Below are positions 1 through 4,618 of a DNA stretch of 5,502 nucleotides, piece by piece. Every line of letters begins with the position of its first letter. The first letter of the stretch is position 1. Source of the DNA: Clostridia bacterium (lineage in GTDB: Bacteria > Bacillota_A > Clostridia > Christensenellales > Aristaeellaceae); NCBI GenBank assembly GCA_017530275.1, contig JAFXMP010000302.1:1-5502 (forward strand), written 5' to 3'. Under the pieces are notes generated by a model that saw only the letters and a list, made by a program, of their open reading frames with translations, was not told the origin of the DNA and did not search any database. A program made the position numbers and the translations under genes.

Positions 1-15
1 ACAAGCCCCTTTTTT
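1..15 (+). terminator. possible right arm of a terminator cut by the window edge
   Basis: The window opens with ACAAGCCCC followed by a run of six T. This is what the descending arm and U-tract of an intrinsic terminator look like, but the matching ascending arm (GGGGCTTGT) would lie outside the window. If so, a plus-strand gene ends just to the left. This rests on the arm and T-run only. Confidence 0.3.
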
Positions 16-93
16 ACCTCATTTTCCCAAATTTGGCCAAAAAAAGACCGCAGATTTCTTCAACCTGTGATCTTGAAATGCATCACTTTTCAT

Positions 94-122
94 TTGACAA
101 ACCCTGAAACCCTTGGTTTAAC
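94..122 (+). promoter_or_regulatory. candidate sigma-70-type promoter for the small gene at 266
   Basis: A perfect -35 box, TTGACA (94-99), is followed after 17 bases by TTTAAC (117-122), a 4/6 match to the -10 consensus. Transcription would begin near 130, giving a leader of about 135 bases before the gene at 266. The -10 box runs into the inverted repeat at 119-156, so a protein bound there could affect initiation. The weak -10 keeps confidence moderate. Confidence 0.4.
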
Positions 123-156
123 AGTGATAAGGAACTAATTTACTTATCAACTGTTA
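119..156. repeat. imperfect inverted repeat over the start of the leader
   Basis: TAACAGTGATAAG (119-131) is complementary to CTTATCAACTGTTA (143-156) except for one extra base, around an 11-base A/T-rich spacer. It overlaps the putative -10 box and start point. It could be an operator, a recombinase arm-type site or a 5' RNA hairpin. It has no T-run after it, so it is not a terminator. The sequence shows the symmetry; the role is unknown. Confidence 0.5.
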
Positions 157-184
157 GCTGACGGTTTCCGGGGTGCATACGGAC

Positions 185-230
185 AAATCCCGTCTGATTT
201 CTAACAGGAAGTCAGACGGGATTTTCTCTT
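185..230 (+). terminator. terminator-like hairpin in the leader of the small gene (possible attenuator)
   Basis: AAATCCCGTCTGA (185-197) and TCAGACGGGATTT (212-224) form a perfect 13-bp stem with a 14-base loop, followed by the pyrimidine-rich TTCTCTTT. It sits between the putative promoter and the ribosome binding site of the gene at 266, so it may stop transcription unless relieved, as in attenuation. A GACGG at 160-164 could pair with CCGTC at 190-194 and compete with the stem. The tail is interrupted by C, so termination may be partial. A plain end of an upstream transcript is the alternative. Confidence 0.5.
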
Positions 231-265
231 TATATCACGATATCACGAATTATGGAGGACATACC

Positions 266-514
266 ATGAAAACCTTAATATCTTGTGCCTACAACATGGA
301 TAACTGCTGTGTAGAATTGAAATTCAACGATGGCAGCATGATTGCCATTGATACGATTGCGGTTGAAAATGAGATTGCCGACAATATGTATCAGCGGTCA
401 GAATTGGACTATCTGATTTACAATGACCCGATTGGATATGCCGACCTTATCTTGAATGGCGATTCCGAAACCTATTTCAAAACTGTAACTGAATGTAATT
501 CTTTGGATACTTAA
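266..514 (+). CDS. small acidic protein, resembles DUF6061 family
   Basis: This 82-residue protein has no known function. From memory it resembles the DUF6061 family of small proteins common in gut Clostridia, often in accessory regions; that assignment is unsearched. The ATG at 266 is chosen because GGAGG (254-258) lies 7 bases upstream. The reading frame stays open back to a GTG at 173, but that start has no ribosome binding site and would run through the hairpin at 185-224. The protein is acidic and soluble-looking, with Cys at residues 6, 12 and 13, and a central stretch (about residues 23-63) rich in Asp, Glu and aromatic residues including EIADNMYQRSELDYLIYNDP. There is no signal peptide or membrane segment. 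It is a single-gene unit with its own promoter candidate, leader hairpin and terminator, so it is probably independent of the regulator downstream. An 8-base tandem repeat, TATCACGA twice (233-248), precedes the ribosome binding site. Confidence 0.75.
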   Translation: MKTLISCAYNMDNCCVELKFNDGSMIAIDTIAVENEIADNMYQRSELDYLIYNDPIGYADLILNGDSETYFKTVTECNSLDT

Positions 515-521
515 CAATCAC

Positions 522-565
522 ACCACCCATGGAAAGAAAAATTTCTATGGGTGGTTCTTTTTTAT
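522..565 (+). terminator. intrinsic terminator of the small gene
   Basis: CCACCCAT (523-530) pairs with ATGGGTGG (547-554). The stem extends inward through one G-T pair and four further pairs to about 535/542, and outward through A522-T555. It is followed by TTCTTTTTT. It starts 8 bases after the stop codon at 512-514 and separates the small gene from the regulator. Confidence 0.88.
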
Positions 566-574
566 TTCATGTTT

Positions 575-592
575 AGGTTATGCGGATAACCT
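575..592. promoter_or_regulatory. palindromic candidate operator at the regulator promoter
   Basis: AGGTTAT (575-581) and ATAACCT (586-592) form a perfect 7+7 palindrome with the spacer GCGG. The centre of symmetry falls in a CG step (583-584), which is typical of LacI-family operators. It abuts the -35 box at 593, so a bound regulator could control the promoter of its own gene. The core GTTA-N6-TAACCTTTG recurs at the transporter promoter (1700-1718). A second, overlapping imperfect repeat, GCGGATAA (582-589) with TTATCTGC (598-605), spans the -35 box. Confidence 0.55.
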
Positions 593-621
593 TTGACTTA
601 TCTGCGTAAAATGAATAGAAT
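593..621 (+). promoter_or_regulatory. promoter of the LacI-family regulator gene
   Basis: TTGACT (593-598, 5/6) and TAGAAT (616-621, 5/6) are separated by 17 bases, an excellent sigma-70-type (SigA) match. Transcription would start near 628, about 30 bases before the chosen start codon. The terminator at 522-565 insulates it from the gene upstream. Confidence 0.75.
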
Positions 622-659
622 AAAAGAAGATTATCACCTAAATGGGAGGGAAAGCAAAA

Positions 660-1664
660 ATGGAACAACGTGTGCGGATTTGTGACATTGCGGAGGAATT
701 AGGACTAAGCACCGCTACGGTATCGAATGTGATCCACGGTAAAACAAATAAAGTTTCCGATGAGACAGTTCAGCGTGTAACAGCCTTGCTGGAGGAGCGT
801 CAGTACATTCCCAGTATGGCAGGGATTCTCCTTGCACGGAATAGTTCCAAAATCATCGGTGTCTTTGTCAATGACCACGAAAAATATGAGGGACACACGC
901 TGGATGATTTTTTCATTGCGTCCTCCTTAAACTTCCTTTCCACAGAAATTGAATCCAGCGGACGGTTTATGATGGTAAAAAAAGCCAAATGCGCTGAGGA
1001 AATCATTCGATTTGCCTCCATGTGGAATATGGATGGGATTGTTGTGATTGGATTTTGCGATCCGGATTATATGTACCTGCGTAATCATATGCGAATCCCT
1101 TTTGCGGTTTATGATGGCTTTTGCGAAAAACCGGAGCGAATACTCAACATCACGATTGATAATTTTGAAGGTGGCTATCAGATGGGATGCCATTTCCGTG
1201 AATTAGGGCATCAAACAGCTCTGTGCATTTCGGATAATAACATTTGCGTGGACATGGAACGCTTCTGCGGTTTTTGCAAGGGATTTGCCCCCGGTAAGGC
1301 AGATCTTTTGCTGATCCCAATGCAAAAGGAACAGAGATGGTCGTTTTATCTGTCAAATTTGGAGAAATTTCAACAGGTGACCGCTGTGTTTGCAGTTTCA
1401 GATTACTATGCTATAGATTTGATGCATTTCCTGATTGAGCAAGGCTTTTCAGTGCCAGAGGATATTTCTGTGGCAGGATTTGATGATACGCCTATGTGTG
1501 AAATGGTCACTCCAACTTTGACCACAATAAAACAGGATGGTGCTTTGCGTGCAAAAATTGCTATTAGAAAGCTGAAAGAGCTGAGAGAAGGTAAAGAAAT
1601 CTGCACAGAAGTGAAATTGCCAGTGTCTTTAGTTGTACGCAGAAGCACGAAGGAACATAAGTAA
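660..1664 (+). CDS. LacI-family transcriptional regulator
   Basis: A 334-residue DNA-binding regulator of normal LacI/GalR length. Residues 7-26 form the helix-turn-helix (DIAEELGLSTATVSNVI). The hinge follows around residues 49-60, with Leu58 aligning with the LacI hinge leucine that inserts into a central CG step. Residues from about 64 form the periplasmic-binding-protein-like effector domain, with the family hallmark VAGFDDTP near residues 275-285. The ATG at 660 is preferred over the in-frame ATG at 642, because GGGAGG (644-649) lies 10 bases upstream of 660 and would be inside the longer protein. It has its own promoter and an adjacent palindrome, suggesting autoregulation. It sits 107 bases before a MATE-acetyltransferase pair on the same strand with no terminator between, so it probably controls them. 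Members usually sense sugars or nucleosides; the effector here is unknown. A role in the fucose genes is less likely, as those are convergent and of different composition. Confidence 0.93.
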   Translation: MEQRVRICDIAEELGLSTATVSNVIHGKTNKVSDETVQRVTALLEERQYIPSMAGILLARNSSKIIGVFVNDHEKYEGHTLDDFFIASSLNFLSTEIESSGRFMMVKKAKCAEEIIRFASMWNMDGIVVIGFCDPDYMYLRNHMRIPFAVYDGFCEKPERILNITIDNFEGGYQMGCHFRELGHQTALCISDNNICVDMERFCGFCKGFAPGKADLLLIPMQKEQRWSFYLSNLEKFQQVTAVFAVSDYYAIDLMHFLIEQGFSVPEDISVAGFDDTPMCEMVTPTLTTIKQDGALRAKIAIRKLKELREGKEICTEVKLPVSLVVRRSTKEHK

Positions 1665-1699
1665 AATTGCACAAATCTACAAAGCGTATTTTGTAAATA

Positions 1700-1713
1700 G
1701 TTACATACTTAAC
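1700..1713. promoter_or_regulatory. second candidate operator, at the transporter promoter
   Basis: GTTA (1700-1703) and TAAC (1710-1713) form a short palindrome with a 6-base spacer, the same spacing as GTTA-N6-TAAC at 577-590. The following bases also match, giving an exact 9-base TAACCTTTG at 1710-1718 and 587-595. In both places its last TTG begins the -35 box. The spacer differs at every position and lacks the central CG, so affinity would differ. The role as a binding site of the LacI-type regulator is inferred. Confidence 0.45.
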
Positions 1714-1715
1714 CT

Positions 1716-1744
1716 TTGTAATTCCACTTCCCGGTTGCTACAAT
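1716..1744 (+). promoter_or_regulatory. candidate promoter of the transporter-acetyltransferase pair
   Basis: TTGTAA (1716-1721, 4/6) and TACAAT (1739-1744, 5/6) are separated by 17 bases. Transcription would start near 1751, leaving a short leader that holds only the GGGAGGTG ribosome binding site. The weak -35 box next to an operator-like site would suit regulated expression. A further imperfect repeat, TACAAA-N6-TTTGTA (1678-1695), lies just upstream. Readthrough from the regulator gene is also possible, since there is no terminator between them. Confidence 0.5.
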
Positions 1745-1771
1745 GGAAACAAATCAATTGGGAGGTGTGTT

Positions 1772-3118
1772 ATGAAAACAAAGGATCATTTTTTCAAAGC
1801 AGTATGCACCCTGGCAATTCCTGTAGCATTGCAATCCATGCTGCAATCTTCTTTTAGCATGGTAGATCAAATCATGATCGGGCAATTGGGTGAAATCAAT
1901 GTGGCCGGTGTGGGCTTGGCAGGAAAATTTGCATCGATTTATTCTGTGGTGATTTCCGCCATTGGCGCTGTTGCCGGAATTATGATTGCTCAGTATCTGG
2001 GGCAGAAAAACCGAAGCGAAGTCCGCCGGAGTTTCTTTACAAACTTGCTGCTGGGAGCAGGCATTGCCGGAATGTTTATGGTAATATGCACCCTGTTTCC
2101 GAATCAGATCATGGGAGCTTATACCAGGGATGTGCAGACCCGTCAGGCGGCAGCAGAATATTTGATGTTGATTTCCGGAACTTTTGTTCCTATGGCTGGA
2201 GCAACCCTTCTTTCCACATTGTTCCGTTGTTTGGAAAAGCCCCGGCTTCCCCTATATGCCAGCATTCTGTCAGCGTTGTTGAATACCAGCTTGAATTACA
2301 TTATGATTTTCGGCAAGCTGGGGATCTCACCCATGGGTGTGCGTGGTGCGGCATTTGCTACAGTAATTTCCCAATGTGCCAATTTTCTGCTGATGCTCCT
2401 AATGCTTTCCAAAAACGGTTTCCTTTTGAAATCCAACGAAGGAGAACCCACTGTAACACTCCGAATGAACTGGAGGCAGTATTGGTCTATGCTGCTGCCT
2501 TTGCTGGTATGCGAGGTGGTGTGGAGTCTGGGGGAAAATGTCTATGCCACCATCTACGGGCACATGAGTACCGATGCCAGTGCTGCTATGACTTTGACCA
2601 ATCCCATCCAGGGTTTGGTGATCGGTGCGTTGTGCGGATTGTCTCAAGCGGCAAGTGTGATCATCGGAAAACACCTGGGCAGTGGTGAAAACGAGGAGGC
2701 CTATTGGTCAGCGAAAAAGTTGATGGTCTATGGTGCGATTGGCTCGGTAATTCTATCGACCATCGTAATTTTCACCAGTAAGGTGTATGTGGGGATCTAT
2801 CAGGTGGATAACGTGGTAAAATCCTTGACCGTACAGATACTCTATGTCTATGCCGTTGTAGTTCCGTTTAAGGTTCTCAACATGATTCTTGGCGGCGGAA
2901 TTATCCGAAGTGGCGGACGAACAAAATATGTCATGTTCATTGATATGGTCGGTACATGGTGTTTTGGTGTTCCTTTGGGGCTTTTAAGTGCATTCGTCTG
3001 GAAGTTGTCCATTCCTTATGTATATTTTCTACTGTCACTTGAGGAGTGTATTCGCTTTGGCATTTCGTTGATCGTATTTCGCAGACGAAAATGGATGAAC
3101 CAGTTGGAAGCGTCATGA
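1772..3118 (+). CDS. MATE-family multidrug/toxic compound efflux transporter
   Basis: A 448-residue inner-membrane antiporter of normal MATE length, expected to export drugs or metabolites in exchange for H+ or Na+. About twelve hydrophobic segments can be traced, at roughly residues 8-30, 48-75, 88-110, 125-150, 160-180, 190-213, 235-258, 270-295, 313-333, 350-372, 385-408 and 412-435, in two homologous halves. Family signatures include an N-terminal AIPVALQSMLQSSFSMVDQIMIG, the loop QYLGQKNR near 75-82 and its counterpart GKHLGSGENEEA in the second half. The ATG at 1772 has a strong GGAGG (1761-1765) 6 bases upstream. The acetyltransferase gene follows after 19 bases, so the two are almost certainly co-transcribed. 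The substrate cannot be read from sequence. The partner suggests an aminoglycoside-like or other amine-bearing compound, but most characterised MATE pumps take other cationic drugs, so that is only inference. Confidence 0.93.
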   Translation: MKTKDHFFKAVCTLAIPVALQSMLQSSFSMVDQIMIGQLGEINVAGVGLAGKFASIYSVVISAIGAVAGIMIAQYLGQKNRSEVRRSFFTNLLLGAGIAGMFMVICTLFPNQIMGAYTRDVQTRQAAAEYLMLISGTFVPMAGATLLSTLFRCLEKPRLPLYASILSALLNTSLNYIMIFGKLGISPMGVRGAAFATVISQCANFLLMLLMLSKNGFLLKSNEGEPTVTLRMNWRQYWSMLLPLLVCEVVWSLGENVYATIYGHMSTDASAAMTLTNPIQGLVIGALCGLSQAASVIIGKHLGSGENEEAYWSAKKLMVYGAIGSVILSTIVIFTSKVYVGIYQVDNVVKSLTVQILYVYAVVVPFKVLNMILGGGIIRSGGRTKYVMFIDMVGTWCFGVPLGLLSAFVWKLSIPYVYFLLSLEECIRFGISLIVFRRRKWMNQLEAS

Positions 3119-3137
3119 AGTAATGGAGGATTATCAT

Positions 3138-3926
3138 ATGGAAAGAAAAATTGTATTAAAACAAGATATTTTAGATGCGCTGCTCAGCGTTGGGGTAAGT
3201 AAAGGACAAACGATCATGGTTCATACCTCTCTGAGTAGTTTGGGATTTGTCTGCGGCGGAGCGCAGATGGTAATCGAAGCACTTATAGAAGCAGTCGGTA
3301 ACGAAGGAACGATTATGATGCCTACGCAATCATGGAAAAACCTTGATCCCACTACAGGCGTTCATTGGGAGGAACCGGAAGATTGGTGGCAATTGATACG
3401 GGATAATTGGCCAGCATATAACAAAGAGATTACCCCTACAAACACGATGGGTGCCGTTGCTGAAATGTTCCGAAAATGGCCAGGCGCACTAAGGAGCGAT
3501 CATCCGGCCCGCTCTGTGGCTGCATGGGGAAAGTATGCTGAATACTTGACCGCTGCCCATGACCTTTCCAATATTTTTGGAGACGGCTCACCTATTGGAA
3601 AACTATATGAATTGGATGGCCTGGTTTTATTGATTGGCGTGGGATATGACAAAAATACATCGCTGCATCTGGCAGATGTCCGGGCAGATTATCCCGGTAA
3701 GCATAACAGTATCGAACATAGTGCGGTCATGGAAAATGGTCATCGTGTCTGGAAGCGGTACGAAACACTTTTTGTAGATGGTGAAGATTTTAATGAGATC
3801 GGAACTGCTTTTGAAAATGCGTGTCCCATCCACAAGGCATCGCTTGGTAATGGCACAATCCGTCTGATGAAACAGCGGGATCTGGTAGATTTTGCTGTAA
3901 GATGGATTGAAGAAAACCGCAAATAG
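3138..3926 (+). CDS. AAC(3)-family aminoglycoside N-acetyltransferase-like protein
   Basis: A 262-residue cytoplasmic enzyme of the Antibiotic_NAT fold, whose known members use acetyl-CoA to acetylate the 3-amino group of aminoglycosides. Visible family blocks in order: MVHTSLSSLG at 27-36 with the GG at 40-41, the EGTIMMPT strand at 56-63, TNTMGAVAEMFR at 101-112, the DHPARSVAAWG block at 121-131, GDGSPIGKL at 148-156, and GVGYDKNTSLHLAD at 167-180. His177 matches the expected catalytic His. The acidic residue three positions on is Asp180, where many family members have Glu. The ATG at 3138 is chosen over the in-frame ATG at 3123 because GGAGG (3125-3129) lies 8 bases upstream of it. It is translated from the same transcript as the MATE gene and ends at a strong terminator. 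The family also contains housekeeping or phage-borne members and enzymes acting on non-aminoglycoside amines, so resistance is probable but not shown. It is not close enough to any named allele for me to assign one. Confidence 0.88.
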   Translation: MERKIVLKQDILDALLSVGVSKGQTIMVHTSLSSLGFVCGGAQMVIEALIEAVGNEGTIMMPTQSWKNLDPTTGVHWEEPEDWWQLIRDNWPAYNKEITPTNTMGAVAEMFRKWPGALRSDHPARSVAAWGKYAEYLTAAHDLSNIFGDGSPIGKLYELDGLVLLIGVGYDKNTSLHLADVRADYPGKHNSIEHSAVMENGHRVWKRYETLFVDGEDFNEIGTAFENACPIHKASLGNGTIRLMKQRDLVDFAVRWIEENRK

Positions 3927-3976
3927 AAAAAACGCTGCAAATTTCTCCTTACGTGATGGAAATTGCAGCGTTTTTT
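3927..3976 (+). terminator. strong, probably bidirectional terminator after the acetyltransferase gene
   Basis: AAAAAACGCTGCAA (3927-3940) pairs with TTGCAGCGTTTTTT (3963-3976). One bulged A and four further pairs (3942-3945 with 3959-3962) extend the stem to a 13-base loop. It begins right after the TAG stop. Because the stem is flanked by A6 on one side and T6 on the other, it can also stop transcripts from the minus-strand fucose genes. Confidence 0.92.
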
Positions 3977-4068
3977 CTGTTTGATATGTTTAAGATTCAA
4001 AGGCAAATATTGTCTCCGTTGGCAGTTTCTCGTTCTCACAGTTCAGAAGATAGGCTATTGTGTTCGCA

Positions 4069-4110
4069 TGTACATGGGGACGGTTCTACTGTATCTGTCC
4101 CCCATGTACA
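4069..4110. repeat. REP-like hairpin at the composition boundary
   Basis: TGTACATGGGG (4069-4079) is exactly complementary to CCCCATGTACA (4100-4110). After one bulged C at 4099, an AC/GT pair extends the stem, and the rest forms a loop of about 15 bases containing GGTTCTACTG. The GGGGACGGTTCT wording is, from memory, like the dispersed palindromes near IS200/RAYT-type transposases in Clostridia. No transposase is present here. It is not a terminator, as no T-run follows on either strand. Confidence 0.6.
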
Positions 4111-4119
4111 CTCCCGGCA

Positions 4120-4153
4120 CGCGAAAGGACCGCCCTGCGGCGGTCCTTTCGCG
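4120..4153 (-). terminator. G+C-rich hairpin, likely terminator of the fucI-fucU transcript
   Basis: CGCGAAAGGACCGCC (4120-4134) and GGCGGTCCTTTCGCG (4139-4153) form a perfect 15-bp stem with the tetraloop CTGC. It lies 15 bases past the fucU stop codon in the direction of fucU transcription. No true T-run follows on the minus strand; the only T's are inside the stem. It may therefore terminate weakly or protect the 3' end, with the bidirectional terminator at 3927-3976 as back-up. Confidence 0.65.
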
Positions 4154-4168
4154 CGTATGCGTTCGCTT

Positions 4169-4600
4169 TTACTTCACGACGCCCTTTTGCAGTATGATGT
4201 TGGCGTAGAGCGCGCCCTCGCCGGTGGCGACGACGGCGTAGGCCTTTTTCGCCACCTCGTAGAACTGGAAGCGCTCGATGTGGCCGATCTTCGTGCCGGG
4301 CTCGTGCTTCTCGACGATCTTCGCGTACTCGTCCCAGATCGGGGTCTCCACCGGGTCGCCGGGCACGACCTCCATCAGCGAGACGGGGGCCTCCACGTAG
4401 GGGTCCAGCGGGAACAGCTGGAGGATCGCGTCCAGGATCTCCGGCACGCCGTGGCCGTCCAGGCGCACCAGCTGGCTGTTCTTCGCGATGGAGGCGGCGG
4501 GGAAGTTGCCGTCGCCGATCACGAGGGTGTCGCCGTGGCCCATCTCCATCAGTATCTTCAACAGTTCCGGGGTCAGTATGCTCGGAATGCCCTTGAGCAT
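4169..4600 (-). CDS. fucU: L-fucose mutarotase (RbsD/FucU family)
   Basis: A 143-residue cytoplasmic enzyme that interconverts the alpha and beta anomers of L-fucose, supplying the form used by the isomerase. Length is normal (E. coli FucU is about 140). Landmarks are MLKGIPSILTPELLKIL at the start, MGHGD with His22 in the position of the catalytic His of E. coli FucU, GDGNFPAAS at about 29-37, DGHGVPE near 48-54, and the C-terminal block RFQFYEVAKKAYAVVATGE followed by ALYANIIL with the conserved Tyr. The start at 4600 is supported by GGAAGGA (complement of 4611-4617) 10 bases upstream. It follows fucI by 18 bases, and the ribosome binding site lies almost on the fucI stop codon, so they are co-transcribed and probably translationally coupled. 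An RbsD-type pyranase is the alternative within the family, but the FucI neighbour and motif match favour FucU. Confidence 0.94.
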   Translation of the reverse strand: MLKGIPSILTPELLKILMEMGHGDTLVIGDGNFPAASIAKNSQLVRLDGHGVPEILDAILQLFPLDPYVEAPVSLMEVVPGDPVETPIWDEYAKIVEKHEPGTKIGHIERFQFYEVAKKAYAVVATGEGALYANIILQKGVVK

Positions 4601-4618
4601 CTTTCACACATCCTTCCT

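Noticed and set aside
32..41. TTTGGCCAAA palindrome
   Set aside because: A 10-base A/T-flanked palindrome is expected by chance and lines up with no promoter or gene start.
173..265. GTG-initiated longer form of the small protein
   Set aside because: No ribosome binding site precedes the GTG and the extension is encoded by the terminator-like hairpin; the ATG at 266 has GGAGG at good spacing.
642..659. Earlier ATG for the LacI-family regulator
   Set aside because: It would place the GGGAGG ribosome binding site inside the gene and add six residues ahead of the usual LacI-family start; 660 fits better.
660..1664. LacI-type protein as regulator of the fucose genes
   Set aside because: The fucose genes are convergent, differ in composition, and their promoter is outside the window; the operator-like sites lie at the regulator's own and the transporter promoters.
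1678..1695. TACAAA-N6-TTTGTA as a terminator of the regulator gene
   Set aside because: The stem is only 6 A/T-rich pairs with no T-run after it, so it should not terminate; at most it is a weak binding site.
2086..2688. 200-codon plus-strand open frame inside the transporter gene
   Set aside because: It lies wholly inside the MATE coding region in another frame, has Cys/His-rich unstructured content typical of a shadow, and no ribosome binding site.
3963..4208. 81-codon plus-strand open frame between the acetyltransferase and fucU
   Set aside because: It starts inside the terminator stem, crosses two further hairpins and the fucU 3' end, and has no ribosome binding site or recognisable sequence.
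4086..4607. 173-codon minus-strand open frame over fucU
   Set aside because: It is an Arg/Gly/Pro-rich shadow frame caused by high G+C; the FucU frame has clear family motifs and a ribosome binding site.
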